Assembly: GCA_029817715.1 (NCBI GenBank)
Contig: JARUPY010000292.1
Coordinates: forward strand, 4,357,001 to 4,421,000
Direction of reading: 5' to 3'
DNA length: 64,000 nucleotides
From: Melastoma dodecandrum
Lineage: Eukaryota; Streptophyta; Magnoliopsida; Myrtales; Melastomataceae
Shown here: positions 24,167 through 33,024 of the stretch, piece by piece
How the letters are laid out: each line of letters begins with the position of its first letter
Position numbering within the stretch: the first letter of the stretch is position 1
Notes under the pieces: generated by a model
The model's database searches: none
Told to the model about the DNA's origin: nothing
The model's input: only the letters and a program-made list of their open reading frames with translations
Translations under genes and position numbers: made by a program

Positions 24167-25039
24167 TCAGCCGACGCCGTGTGCCTTGAGGAAGGCGAGT
24201 GCCCGGTTCCACCCGTCCTCGGCGGCCTCACGACGATAGCTCGGCCGGTAATCCGCGTGGAAGCCGTGCGGGGCGTCAGGATAGACTACCAATTCGACGC
24301 TTTTGCCTGCCGCCTTTGCCCGGTCCCGCGCTTCCTCGACCGACGCCACGGGAATGCCCGTATCGGCGCCGCCGTAGAGACCAAGCAACGGGGCGTTGAT
24401 CTCGGCGGCGACGTCGCCGGCCGTGCGCGGCTGGATGTCTGTCCGCTCGCCGCCGATCGGCCCGTACCACGCGACGGCGGCCTTCAGGTCGTTGCGATGC
24501 GCCGCATAGAGCCACACGTCGCGTCCTCCCCGGCACCACCCCATGACCCCGAGCCGGTTCAGGTCGCCCTTCGAGGCCGAGGCAGCCCAGGCCGCAGTCG
24601 CATCGAGATCGCCGATCCACTGCGCATCCGGCGTCTTCGCGATGACGTCCCGGATGATGACTTTGGGATCCGTCATGGTCGAGAGGTCGCCCTGCCGGGC
24701 ATACAATTCCGGGGCGACGGCGCAATAGCCCGCCTTGGCCAGCCGCCGGCAGATGTCCTTGATGTACTCATGGACACCGAAGATCTCCTCGATCACCAGC
24801 ACGATCGGGAACGGACCTGCCCCCTGCGGAACCGCATGGTAGGCCGGCATCGGCCCGTCCGCCGCCGGGATCTTCACCTCGCCGGCCTCGATCCCGGTGC
24901 TGTCGGTGTGGATGACCTGCGCCTCGACCCGGGTGGTCGCCAGCGTCAGGCCGCTCATCAGGCTCGTCATGACGAAATTGCGTCGCGACAGCGGCGGCGT
25001 GATCAGCCCGTCGAGCCCCGCCTGATCCCGATCGGCCAT
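24167..25039 (-). CDS. Tat-exported dienelactone hydrolase family protein
   Basis: A 290-residue protein with a twin-arginine signal (LSRRNFVMTSLMSGLTLATT) at residues 17-36, so it is exported folded. The dienelactone hydrolase core has the catalytic Cys in LGVMGWCRGGRDVW, the Asp in GLYGGADTGIPV and the His in YPDAPHGFHADY. The Glu of the VIEEIFGVHEY segment restrains the Cys. Family members open lactone rings or cleave other esters. The natural substrate here is unknown. The gene is single and starts from a GGAGGGATCACATG ribosome binding site. Confidence 0.88.
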   Translation of the reverse strand: MADRDQAGLDGLITPPLSRRNFVMTSLMSGLTLATTRVEAQVIHTDSTGIEAGEVKIPAADGPMPAYHAVPQGAGPFPIVLVIEEIFGVHEYIKDICRRLAKAGYCAVAPELYARQGDLSTMTDPKVIIRDVIAKTPDAQWIGDLDATAAWAASASKGDLNRLGVMGWCRGGRDVWLYAAHRNDLKAAVAWYGPIGGERTDIQPRTAGDVAAEINAPLLGLYGGADTGIPVASVEEARDRAKAAGKSVELVVYPDAPHGFHADYRPSYRREAAEDGWNRALAFLKAHGVG

Positions 25040-25129
25040 GTGATCCCTCCTTGAACTCGATGCGGAGGGCTATCCGTCTCTCCGGGGCTCGGTCAAATCA
25101 CCAAGCGGCCTTGGCGGCGCGCGTTGTCG

Positions 25130-25534
25130 TCACGCCCCGGCGGCGACCAGCGCGCGCACCGGCTCCCGGGACGCGGCCCGCACGGTCTCGCGAGCCTTCG
25201 GGGGGTGCAGGATATCGGCGAGGCTCACGACGGTCTCTGCGGCCGGAGAAACTACGGCACGGATTCCGTAACCCAACGCGAAGGAGCGAAGCAGATCCGC
25301 GTCGCGCCCGATGCCGAACCGGTCGAGGGCAACCAGGAACGCCTCGCGGAACAGGCTGGGCCGGCACCAGCGCTTCTCGGCCATCTGCAGCGGCCACTCC
25401 CACAGGCCCTCGGCCCGCCGCGCCGTGAGCGCGTCGCGCGCGATGAAGTAACCCGTGTCGCGGTGCTCGATCCCGTCCGCCTGCACGGACCAGTCGGTGT
25501 TGCCGAACAGCTCGACCGTGCCCACGTTGCTCAT
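25130..25534 (-). CDS. Conserved-looking hypothetical protein
   Basis: A 134-residue cytoplasmic protein without signal peptide or membrane segments. It starts MSNVGTVELFGNTDW with a beta-rich half, then a helical half (REAFLVALDRFGIGRDADLLRSFALGYGIRAV) and a basic tail. I do not recognise a domain. The start at 25534 follows GGAGATCCCG. A longer reading to 25588 adds a poorly coding stretch. Good codon usage and a plausible ribosome binding site support a real gene. Confidence 0.6.
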   Translation of the reverse strand: MSNVGTVELFGNTDWSVQADGIEHRDTGYFIARDALTARRAEGLWEWPLQMAEKRWCRPSLFREAFLVALDRFGIGRDADLLRSFALGYGIRAVVSPAAETVVSLADILHPPKARETVRAASREPVRALVAAGA

Positions 25535-25654
25535 CGGGATCTCCGCCCTGAACCGGCGCTCCGGCGCACCGGAACATTGCCGGAACACTGGCCCGGATCG
25601 CGGGGGCGGTCAAGGCAGTTGTTCCCGCTGTGTTCCCGGCGCGTGCCGTTTCAG

Positions 25655-26143
25655 TCACTGCGATCTGAACATCGGGTGCTCGATCCGGTCCCCCGGCTGG
25701 ATGCCAAGCTTGGCGGCCGTGCCGGCATTGAGTTCCAGCACCGCCACGACCGGGCTGCCGGAGGGAATGATGGCGGTCGAGAGCGGCTCCGTGTCGGCCG
25801 CGATGCGGCTGATCGTTCCGTCCGGCCGGATGAAGACCATGTCGAGCGGCAGATAGGTGTTCTTCATCCACATCGTGACCGGCTCGTCCCGCTCGAAGTC
25901 GAACAGCATGCCGTGATCGGCCGCCATATGCCGTCGAAACATCAAGCCGCGCGACCGGCCCGCGTCATCGCGCATCACCTCGACATCGAAGCGCTTCGGC
26001 CCGGACTTCGTCACGATGGTCAGGGGCTCGCCCTTGGCGACGGCCGCGCGCGCCACCCCTTGCGCGTGAACGTTCGGGATCGGTGCGAAGACGGTGAGGC
26101 AGGCCAGAGCGGTCGCCATTACGGCGCGGGGCAGGACTCTCAC
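25655..26143 (-). CDS. DUF192 family exported protein
   Basis: A 162-residue protein with a signal peptide (VMATALACLTVFAPIPNVHAQ) and one DUF192 domain: FDVEVMRDDAGRSRGLMFRRHM, GMLFDFERDEPVTMWMKNTYLPLDMVFI and VLELNAGTAAKLGIQPGD. The three conserved blocks are intact and the length is typical. DUF192 proteins are small beta-barrel proteins of the periplasm with no proven activity. The GTG start at 26143 has GAGAGG 9 bases upstream and gives a full signal peptide. An ATG at 26119 would remove the positive n-region. Confidence 0.85.
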   Translation of the reverse strand: MRVLPRAVMATALACLTVFAPIPNVHAQGVARAAVAKGEPLTIVTKSGPKRFDVEVMRDDAGRSRGLMFRRHMAADHGMLFDFERDEPVTMWMKNTYLPLDMVFIRPDGTISRIAADTEPLSTAIIPSGSPVVAVLELNAGTAAKLGIQPGDRIEHPMFRSQ

Positions 26144-26274
26144 AGGCTGAAGCCTCTCACGGGACGATGCTCCGGCCTCGTCGCCGGAGGGGCAGACATA
26201 GAACACGTTTCGAACCAGGGAAATACGGCTCGAAAAAGGCCATATGCGTCAGAGGCTTGGCGACGAAGCCGAGA

Positions 26275-26775
26275 TCAGTGCGACGCCGGCAGCGCCCCGT
26301 CGATCAGCCGCACCTCCGCGGCCATCACGCCCTTCGAGCCGTCGCCGTAGCGCACCAGCACCGCCTCGCCGGGCTTCAACTCGGCGATGCCGTAGCGGCG
26401 CAGCGTCTCCATGTGGACGAAGATATCGGGCGTGCCGTCGCCCCGGGTCAGGAAGCCGAAGCCGCGCAGACGGTTGAACCACTTCACCACGGCGGTCTCC
26501 AGACCGCTCGTTGGGGTCACGGTGACGTGCGTGCGCGGCAGCGGCATCTCCGAGGGATGCACGGCCGTCGCCTGATCCAGCGAGATCACCCGGAACGCCT
26601 GCCAGCCGCGCGGCCGTTCCACAGCCTCCACGACGATCCGCGCCCCCTCGCTCGCGGCCTGATAGCCATCCCGCCGCAGGCACGTCACGTGGAGCAGGAT
26701 ATCCGGCGATCCGTCGTCCGGCACGATGAAGCCGAAGCCCTTGGAGACATCGAACCATTTGATATGGCCCGCCAC
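26275..26775 (-). CDS. Twin cold-shock-domain protein, N-terminus probably cut by a frameshift
   Basis: A 166-residue cytoplasmic nucleic-acid-binding protein with two cold-shock domains. The first has [25 protein letters not shown] and the second [25 protein letters not shown], both with intact RNP1/RNP2 aromatic residues. Alphaproteobacterial relatives have a leader of about 30 residues before the first domain. In this window the leader ([11 protein letters not shown]) is in frame but has no ATG. The only in-frame start is GTG at 26775, with a poor ribosome binding site. A good ATG at 26879 reads [10 protein letters not shown] and would join the leader if one base were missing near 26850, so the true gene is probably 26275-26879. 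Confidence 0.85.
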   Translation of the reverse strand: MAGHIKWFDVSKGFGFIVPDDGSPDILLHVTCLRRDGYQAASEGARIVVEAVERPRGWQAFRVISLDQATAVHPSEMPLPRTHVTVTPTSGLETAVVKWFNRLRGFGFLTRGDGTPDIFVHMETLRRYGIAELKPGEAVLVRYGDGSKGVMAAEVRLIDGALPASH

Positions 26776-26879
26776 CTCGACGAGGTCCAGAACCTCGTGT
26801 TCGTGCGGACTCGTCTCGCTGGTCCGGACACCATCGGCCCCATCTGGGTTCCCGGCCCGGATCCGCGTTCGTCAGACAT

Positions 26880-27229
26880 GGCCGAGAAACCTACCCTGAA
26901 TCACGCCGCGCACTTGCCCGGCAAGATTAACGAAGTCCTGATGGCCGGGAAGCCCATATGGCCGGCACGACAGCCCCGCCAAGATGCAATCTTGGACCGG
27001 GGAGGCGGCGCAGCAACAGTCGATCGGTCGCAGGTTTACGACAAGACGGCTTTGAAGCGGCGGCGCTGGTGAGCGGATCCCACGGTCGCCGACAGGCCGT
27101 CACGCCGCCGCGGCGAGCTTCCGGACGGCTTCACGTTTTCGAGAGCAGGCGGACGGCCCGCCAAACCCGCCCGGTCGTCCGAACCGTCGCCCTGGCGTCC
27201 CTGGGGCTGACATGGTTTGGGATCGCCCG
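26880..27229. other. Non-coding stretch between cold-shock gene and DUF1624 gene
   Basis: About 350 bases with no supportable gene. Reading frames here are shadows with unlikely amino acid composition. The segment should carry the divergent promoters of the cold-shock gene (minus) and the acyltransferase gene (plus). I see no clear hairpin or repeat. Confidence 0.5.
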
Positions 27230-28243
27230 ATGTCCTCAGATGCCGTCCTCGACCACGGTCCCGCCGCGAAAGCGGCCCCCCCGTCGCCCCGGCGACTGCC
27301 GGTCATCGACGCGGCCCGCGCCGCCGCGCTTGCAGCGATGGTCGCCTATCACACGCTCTGGGATCTGGGGCATCTTCGGCTGACGGCCGAAAACTACGCC
27401 GGGACCCCTGTCGGGCGCGCCGCCGCCGAAATCATCGCGGGTAGCTTCCTCATCCTCGTCGGCATCGGGCTCGTGCTGATGAATGGCCGGGGCGTTCGGG
27501 CACGGCCCACGCTTCTGCGGCTGGCGCGGATCGGCGCGGCGGCAATCGCGGTGACGCTGGGAACCTGGATCACCTTCCCGGACGCCTATGTGTTCTTCGG
27601 GGTCCTGCACTGCATCGCGGTATCGAGCGTGCTCGGCCTGGCGTTCCTGGCCCTCCCGGTCTTCGTGACCGCGCTCGCGGCGGCAGCCGTCCTCGCGGCA
27701 CCGCATGTCGTGCAGGGGCCGATCTTCGACGCTCCGGCGCTGCTCTTCCTCGGATTGGGGACCGTGATGCCGCGAACGAACGATTACGTGCCGCTCTTTC
27801 CGTGGTCCGGTCTCGTGCTTGCAGGGATCGTGCTCGGCCGAGCGGCCCTACCGCCCCTCGCCGCCTCGCGGCTCGGCGGGTGGGCCCCGCGCTCGGGCTT
27901 CGCCCGGGCCGCGACTTTCAGCGGGCGACACAGCCTCGCGATCTATCTTATCCACCAGCCGGTGCTGCTGGCGCTGCTCACAGGTTTGGTCGCCGTGACG
28001 GGTCCGAATCCGCGCGCCGGGCTGCAGGCGTTCCGGGCCGATTACGTGACGATCTGCACGCGCACCGGCGGCGAGCCGCCACTCTGCCGGATCGCCGCCC
28101 GCTGCACCGCCGACGCGTTGCAGAAGGAGGATCTGTTCCGCGAGGACGGCCGCCCGTTCACCGGCTCCGAGCGCCTGCGCGCTCAGGCGCTCTCCCAGGG
28201 CTGCTACGCGTCTGTCGAGAGTGCCGATCGCACCCAACGCTGA
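27230..28243 (+). CDS. DUF1624 / heparan-alpha-glucosaminide N-acetyltransferase-like membrane protein
   Basis: A 337-residue membrane protein with about eight helices. The N-terminal RLPVIDAARAAALAAMVAYHTLWDLGHL and the later FFGVLHCIAVSSVLGL and SLAIYLIHQPVLLALL segments are the signature of DUF1624 acyltransferases. Those proteins take acyl groups across the membrane to modify sugars, and the His residues in YHTLWD and LHC are candidate catalytic or acyl-accepting residues. A soluble C-terminal tail of about 80 residues holds four cysteines (TICTRTG, PLCRIAARC, QGCYAS). The start could also be an ATG at 27212. Confidence 0.8.
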   Translation: MSSDAVLDHGPAAKAAPPSPRRLPVIDAARAAALAAMVAYHTLWDLGHLRLTAENYAGTPVGRAAAEIIAGSFLILVGIGLVLMNGRGVRARPTLLRLARIGAAAIAVTLGTWITFPDAYVFFGVLHCIAVSSVLGLAFLALPVFVTALAAAAVLAAPHVVQGPIFDAPALLFLGLGTVMPRTNDYVPLFPWSGLVLAGIVLGRAALPPLAASRLGGWAPRSGFARAATFSGRHSLAIYLIHQPVLLALLTGLVAVTGPNPRAGLQAFRADYVTICTRTGGEPPLCRIAARCTADALQKEDLFREDGRPFTGSERLRAQALSQGCYASVESADRTQR

Positions 28244-28464
28244 TCGGACGCTCGGACCTCTCGTGAAAACGCCGCCCGAAGGCTGCGGTCGCTCGCCCGG
28301 CCTCGCGCGGTCTCCGCCGGAGCGGGCACCGGTTCGGCGTGGAACCGCGCGTCTCGACAAAGCCTGGAGCCCGCGATGCCAACGCGGGCGGTCCACGACG
28401 TCCATGGACTGAAGCGTGTTTAGCCCGTTGGCTCGGGAAACTGCTCCACCCGGTCTCGCTCGAT

Positions 28465-28496
28465 CATTCCGGGGCGCCGCAAGCGAGCCCGGAATC
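28465..28496. repeat. REP-like palindrome 1
   Basis: Arms attccgggg and cccggaat flank a 13-base centre (cgccgcaagcgag). The layout, a GC-rich hairpin with an ATTCCGGG boundary, is like repetitive extragenic palindromes widespread in Methylobacterium genomes. A second copy of similar design is 42 bases away. Confidence 0.5.
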
Positions 28497-28537
28497 AAGA
28501 TCCGCTTCGGGTCGAGGACGGCGCGTCGGGGCGTCTC

Positions 28538-28569
28538 GATCCCGGGCTCGGCTGCGCGGCCCCGGGATG
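28538..28569. repeat. REP-like palindrome 2
   Basis: Arms gatcccgggc and gccccgggat, with a loop of about 12 bases (tcggctgcgcg). It has the same boundary layout as the element at 28465-28496 and a related loop in reverse orientation, which suggests a paired element of the bacterial interspersed mosaic type. Confidence 0.45.
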
Positions 28570-28723
28570 CCGGCTTGGGGGCTGAAGGGCCAGCGCTTCC
28601 CTGGCTGAGGCGCAGGGTTTCCTGAGCTCGGCGTCCTCGCGTCGTGTACCGTGGCCAACGCGGTCGGGCACGGCTCCCAGGCGCGATCCCGCCACCCGGG
28701 ACTCACGGTACTTCGAGGTTTCG

Positions 28724-29290
28724 TCAGTCCTTCGCACGCTCCACGTACGCGCCATCCGCCGTCATGACCACGACGCGCGTCCCGGCGGCGATGTGCGGCG
28801 GCACGGTCGTGCGCACGCCGTTCGAGAGCGTGGCGGGCTTGTAGGACGACGAGGCGGTCTGCCCCTTCAGCACCGGCTCGGTCTCGGCGACCTCCAGGGT
28901 CACGCGCTGGGGCAGCTCGATCGTCAGCGGCACGCCGTTGTGGACGGACAGCATGACGGCCATGCCCTCCTGCAGGTAGGGGGCGGCGTCCCCAACCACG
29001 TCCTCCGGGACCGCGATCTGCTCGTAATTCTCGGGGTTCATGAAGTGGAACCCCTCGCCGTCGCTGTACAGGAAGGTGTGCTCACGATCCTCCACGAAGG
29101 CCCGCTCGACCTGCTCGGTCGTCCGGTAGCGCTCCGAGACCTTCACACCGTCCGTGATCCGACGCATGTCGAGCTGGGTCACCGGCGTGCCCTTGCCGGG
29201 ATGGATGTTCTCGGCGAACAGGATCACGTAGAGCTTGCCGTCCTTCTCGACGACGTTGCCCTTGCGGAGCGTTGAGGCGATCACCTTCAC
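28724..29290 (-). CDS. efp: Elongation factor P
   Basis: A 188-residue EF-P that relieves ribosome stalling at polyproline stretches. Domain I (residues 1-65) carries the modified loop with the receptor lysine in IHPGKGTPV (Lys33). Domains II and III are complete ([33 protein letters not shown]). The start is GTG at 29290 with GGACG upstream. The divergent neighbours epmA and epmB encode the machinery that beta-lysylates this lysine, so the three form a functional set around a shared 275-base promoter region. Confidence 0.95.
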   Translation of the reverse strand: MKVIASTLRKGNVVEKDGKLYVILFAENIHPGKGTPVTQLDMRRITDGVKVSERYRTTEQVERAFVEDREHTFLYSDGEGFHFMNPENYEQIAVPEDVVGDAAPYLQEGMAVMLSVHNGVPLTIELPQRVTLEVAETEPVLKGQTASSSYKPATLSNGVRTTVPPHIAAGTRVVVMTADGAYVERAKD

Positions 29291-29565
29291 GGAATTGCGT
29301 CCTGCATTGACATGGGGTGCGGCACGCGCCAAGCGCGGGCGCTGCATCTCGGACCCCGCCACTATCGCATCTGCGTCCCGGTTGCCAGCGTGCGGGTGCG
29401 AAGCCCGGCAGCGCGTCGACTTCTGCGATGCGGTCGGGCAGCGTCGGCGACAGGACTGGGCCGGGGATGGAGCGTGCCGTGCGCGTGCCCGGGAGCGGGC
29501 GATCCGCGCGTAGCCGGCCGTGCCCGCGCCGCCGTAAGGCCGGCGCCAGGATCCGAGGATACACG

Positions 29566-30621
29566 GTGAACGCATCTGCCCCGAACTGGTGGACACCGGA
29601 TCGCCACCGCGACCGGCGTCCTGCGCTGCTCCTGCGCAACCGGGTGCTGGCTGCATTCCGCTCTTGGTTCGAAGTGCGCAACTTCGTCGAGGTCGAGGCG
29701 GCCTGTCTGCAGGTCTCGCCGGGCAACGAGGCGCATCTCTCGGCCTTCGCCACCGAGGCGGTCGGGGCGAGCGGCGCACGTTCACCGCTCTACCTGCACA
29801 CATCACCGGAATTCGCCTGCAAGAAGCTGCTCGCGGCCGGCGAGAGGCGGCTATTCAGCCTCGCGCGGGTGTTCCGGAACCGCGAGCGAGGGCCGCTGCA
29901 CCACCCCGAATTCACGATGCTCGAATGGTATCGGGCCGGCGCTCCCTACACGGTCCTCATGGAGGATTGCGCGGCGCTGCTCGGTCTCGCTGCCGCGACG
30001 ACCGGTATCCGCCGGTTCGACGTCCGTGGGCGCGCGGCGGACCCGTGCGCGGAGCCGGAGCGCCTGAGCGTGGCGGAGGCCTTCGACCGCTTCGCCGGGA
30101 TCGATCTGCTGGCCACCGTCGCGCCGACCGGCGAGACGGATCGCGATGCGCTCGCCGCGGCGGTCGCCGGCGCGGATCTTCGGGTCGCGCCGGACGACAC
30201 CTGGGCGGATCTCTTCTCGCGGGTCTTGGTGGCGCGGATCGAGCCGCATCTCGGCATCGGCCGGCCGACGATCCTCTGCGAGTATCCGGTCAGCGAGGCG
30301 GCCCTCGCGCGGCCCGCACCGCATGACGGCCGCGTGGCCGAGCGGTTCGAGCTCTATGTCTGCGGGGTCGAACTCGCCAACGCCTTCGGCGAGCTGACCG
30401 ATCCGGGGGAGCAGCGCCGCCGCTTCGAGGGCGAGATGGCGGAGAAGCTGCGCGTGTACGGCGAGCATTATCCGCTCGACGAGGACTTCCTCGCCGCCCT
30501 CGCCGCCATGCCGGAGGCCTCCGGCATCGCCCTTGGTTTCGATCGGCTGGCGATGCTGGCCTGCGGCGCGAGCCGCATTGAGGATGTCATCTGGACCCCC
30601 GTGGCGGAGACCGCACCGTGA
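29566..30621 (+). CDS. epmA: EF-P-(R)-beta-lysine ligase (GenX/PoxA)
   Basis: A 351-residue class II lysyl-tRNA synthetase-like enzyme without the anticodon-binding domain. Motif 2 is in [30 protein letters not shown], and motif 3 in [16 protein letters not shown] clear [21 protein letters not shown] segment marks the amino acid pocket. It attaches (R)-beta-lysine to EF-P. The GTG start at 29566 has GAGG 8 bases upstream and follows the efp divergent promoter. Its stop overlaps the epmB start (GTGA), so the pair is co-translated. Confidence 0.93.
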   Translation: MNASAPNWWTPDRHRDRRPALLLRNRVLAAFRSWFEVRNFVEVEAACLQVSPGNEAHLSAFATEAVGASGARSPLYLHTSPEFACKKLLAAGERRLFSLARVFRNRERGPLHHPEFTMLEWYRAGAPYTVLMEDCAALLGLAAATTGIRRFDVRGRAADPCAEPERLSVAEAFDRFAGIDLLATVAPTGETDRDALAAAVAGADLRVAPDDTWADLFSRVLVARIEPHLGIGRPTILCEYPVSEAALARPAPHDGRVAERFELYVCGVELANAFGELTDPGEQRRRFEGEMAEKLRVYGEHYPLDEDFLAALAAMPEASGIALGFDRLAMLACGASRIEDVIWTPVAETAP

Positions 30622-31673
30622 ACCGTGTCCTGCGCAGCGCCGACGACCTCGTCGCGGCCGGGCTGGTGGCCGACAGCGAAGCCGAGGGTCTTCGGGCCGT
30701 GCTGGCGCGCTACGCCGTCTCGCTGACGCCCGACATGGCCGAGCTGATCGATCCGTCGGATCCCGACGATCCGATCGCCCGGCAGTTCCTTCCGAACCTG
30801 CAGGAATGCGTCACGCAGCCGGAGGAACGCGCGGACCCGATCGGCGACAACGCCCATTCGCCGGTGACCGGGATCGTCCACCGCTATCCCGACCGCGTGC
30901 TGCTCAAGCCGCTCCATGTCTGCCCGGTCTATTGCCGGTTCTGCTTCCGCCGGGAGATGGTGGGGCCGAACGGACTTGGAACGTTGACCGACTCCGAGCT
31001 TGAGGCCGCCTTGCGCTACATCGCGCGCGATGCGCGGATCTGGGAAGTGGTGCTCACGGGCGGCGATCCCTTCGCCCTCTCCGACCGGCGGCTCGGCGCC
31101 ATTGCGGCGCGCTTGGCCTCCTTCGAGCACGTCCGGGTCATGCGGATCCACACGCGCGTCCCTGTGGTGAAGCCCGAACTCGTGACCGCCGACCTGGCGA
31201 AGGCGCTGAAGCGATTTCGCGGCGCGGTGTTCGTGGCACTGCACGCCAATCACCCACGCGAGTTCACGCCGGCGGCCTGCGCCGCCTGCGCGCGGCTGAT
31301 CGATGCCGGAATCCCGATGGTGAGCCAGACCGTGCTGCTGCGCGGCGTCAACGACGATGCCGCGACGCTGGAAGCCCTGATGCGGGTCTTCGTCGAGAAC
31401 CGGATCAAGCCCTACTACCTGCACCACGGCGATCTCGCGCCGGGCACCGGCCACCTGCGCACCGGCCTCGACGACGGTCAGGCCCTGATGCGCGCCCTGC
31501 GCGGCCGCCTCTCCGGCCTCGCGCAGCCCACCTACGTACTAGATATCCCGGGCGGCTACGGCAAGGTCCCGGTCGGGCCTGGCTACCTGCATGAGACCGA
31601 GGTCGGCCTGCGGGTGACCGATCCGAACGGGCGCCAGCATTGCTATCCGCCCGAGGGTGATGGAGACCGGTGA
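30618..31673 (+). CDS. epmB: EF-P beta-lysylation lysine 2,3-aminomutase
   Basis: A 351-residue radical SAM enzyme that turns lysine into (R)-beta-lysine for EpmA. The [4Fe-4S]-binding CX3CX2C motif is at Cys102, Cys106 and Cys109 (HVCPVYCRFCF). VLTGGDPFALSD is the S-adenosylmethionine glycine motif, and a PLP-binding lysine is expected near the C-terminus (DIPGGYGKVPVGP). Lysine 2,3-aminomutase fold throughout, but shorter than clostridial enzymes, as expected for EpmB. GTG start at 30618. Confidence 0.93.
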   Translation: MNRVLRSADDLVAAGLVADSEAEGLRAVLARYAVSLTPDMAELIDPSDPDDPIARQFLPNLQECVTQPEERADPIGDNAHSPVTGIVHRYPDRVLLKPLHVCPVYCRFCFRREMVGPNGLGTLTDSELEAALRYIARDARIWEVVLTGGDPFALSDRRLGAIAARLASFEHVRVMRIHTRVPVVKPELVTADLAKALKRFRGAVFVALHANHPREFTPAACAACARLIDAGIPMVSQTVLLRGVNDDAATLEALMRVFVENRIKPYYLHHGDLAPGTGHLRTGLDDGQALMRALRGRLSGLAQPTYVLDIPGGYGKVPVGPGYLHETEVGLRVTDPNGRQHCYPPEGDGDR

Positions 31674-31677
31674 GACG

Positions 31678-32289
31678 ATGCGCAGGCTCTGGGGGCGGCT
31701 TACCTCGGTGAACGTGCAGAAGGCGGCCTGGGGGCTCGACGAAGCCGGGCTCGCCTACGAGCGGATCGATGCCGGCGGCGCCTTCGGCGTCGTCTCCGAT
31801 CCCGCCTACCGCGCCCTGAACCCGAACGGCCTCGTGCCGACCCTGGAGGAGGACGGCTTCGTCCTCTGGGAGTCGAACGCGATCCTCCGCTATTGCGCGG
31901 CGATCAGCCCAGCGCTGGCCCTGCCGGAGGATCCCCGCCCCCGCGCCCATGTCGATCAGTGGCTCGACTGGCAGGCGACCAGCTTCACGCCGGCCATGCG
32001 CGACGCGTTCTGGCAGCTGTTCCGGTCCGCCGATCCGGATCGGGCTCTGATCGCGGACTCGCTCAGGAAGAGCGAGGGCATGGCGGCGATCCTCGACCGA
32101 CATCTCGCCGACCGGACCTACGTGGTCGGCGACCGGTTCGGCATCGCCGACATCGCCCTGGGTTGCGCGGCCCACCGCTGGCTCAATCTGCCCGCCGAGC
32201 GGATGGAGCGTCCGGCCCTCCGGCGCTGGTACGATCGCATCGCCGCCCGGCCGGGTGCCGCGCAGGCCTTGGGCGAGCCGGTCGGCTGA
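31678..32289 (+). CDS. Glutathione S-transferase family protein
   Basis: A 203-residue soluble protein. The N-terminal thioredoxin-like domain has the substrate-binding pattern NPNGLVPTLEEDGFVLWESNAILRYCA and the C-terminal helical domain ends in GDRFGIADIALGCAAHRWL, the N-capping box typical of the fold. A Ser in RLTSVNVQKA is the likely catalytic residue of a theta/beta-like GST. The ATG at 31678 is chosen, although an ATG at 31660 and a GTG at 31657 are in frame. It overlaps the epmB end only if those earlier starts are used. Confidence 0.88.
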   Translation: MRRLWGRLTSVNVQKAAWGLDEAGLAYERIDAGGAFGVVSDPAYRALNPNGLVPTLEEDGFVLWESNAILRYCAAISPALALPEDPRPRAHVDQWLDWQATSFTPAMRDAFWQLFRSADPDRALIADSLRKSEGMAAILDRHLADRTYVVGDRFGIADIALGCAAHRWLNLPAERMERPALRRWYDRIAARPGAAQALGEPVG

Positions 32290-32372
32290 CTCCACCCGCG
32301 GGCTTGTCGCCGGCCGCCCGCGATACACCTTGGCAAGGCGCCCCCCCTGCGGGTGCCCTTACGGAGCCCCTG

Positions 32373-33020
32373 ATGGCGATCGACACGACCCTGCGCGACG
32401 CGCTCTCCGCCGTGACGCCCGCGAGCCTCGCCCGCGCGCTGACGCGGGCGGGGCTGCGCGCTTTCAGTCCGCGCGGCCTATCGGGACAGGGCGGCAGTGC
32501 CATCGGCGTGGCCTACACGCTGCGGATGATCCCGAGCCGGGACGACGCGGCGGGCGACGTCGCAGCCGCAATCGACGCCGTGCCGGAGGGCGCGATCGTG
32601 GTGATCGACGCCGCCGCCTCCGCGATCCCCCTGCCCTTCGGGTCGATCCTGGCCGCGCGACTCAGCCAGGGTGGGGCGCGCGGCCTCGTCACCGACGCCG
32701 CGCTGCCGGCCGACGTTGGACTGCCGGTCTGGTCCGCACCCGAATCGGCCGGTGGGGCTTTGGCGCTCGTCGGCACGCAGCAGCCGGTCGCCTGCGGCGG
32801 CGCCGCGATCCATCCCGGCGACATCGTGGTCTGCACGGAAGCGGGGATCGTGGCCCTGCCCGCCGACATCGCCGAACGGATCGCTCTGGAGGCGGTGGAA
32901 CAGCAGCGCCTCGATCTCTGGATTCAGCGCGAGGTCGAACGTGGCGAGAGCCTCGCCAGCCTCCTGCCGCCGGACGCCGCCGCGCTGGCGCGGTTCCAGG
33001 CCGAGACGAAGCCGGCCTGA
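32373..33020 (+). CDS. RraA-like (HMG aldolase/DUF2077-type) protein with altered active site
   Basis: A 215-residue member of the RraA/4-hydroxy-4-methyl-2-oxoglutarate aldolase fold. GARGLVTDAALPADVGLPVW aligns with the aldolase loop G-x-x-x-D-G-x-x-R-D, and CGGAAIHPGDIVVCTEAGIVALPADIA with the C-terminal block. The arginine that binds substrate in true aldolases is Pro here and the Gly after Asp is Ala, so classical aldolase activity is doubtful. It follows the GST gene by 83 bases in a loose operon. Substrate unknown. Confidence 0.78.
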   Translation: MAIDTTLRDALSAVTPASLARALTRAGLRAFSPRGLSGQGGSAIGVAYTLRMIPSRDDAAGDVAAAIDAVPEGAIVVIDAAASAIPLPFGSILAARLSQGGARGLVTDAALPADVGLPVWSAPESAGGALALVGTQQPVACGGAAIHPGDIVVCTEAGIVALPADIAERIALEAVEQQRLDLWIQREVERGESLASLLPPDAAALARFQAETKPA

Positions 33021-33024
33021 CGCC

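Larger units (their letters stand above)
28244..28723. other. Gene-free stretch with two REP-like hairpins
   Basis: About 480 bases between the DUF1624 stop and the efp stop with no supportable gene. Frames in it have arginine-rich, shadow-like composition. It holds two imperfect palindromes (listed separately). It could contain transcript ends for both flanking convergent genes. Confidence 0.5.

Noticed and set aside
26167..27072. A 301-codon plus-strand frame over the cold-shock gene
   Set aside because: Composition is shadow-like (Arg, His, Gly rich), it covers a gene with two conserved domains on the other strand, and no ribosome binding site is seen.
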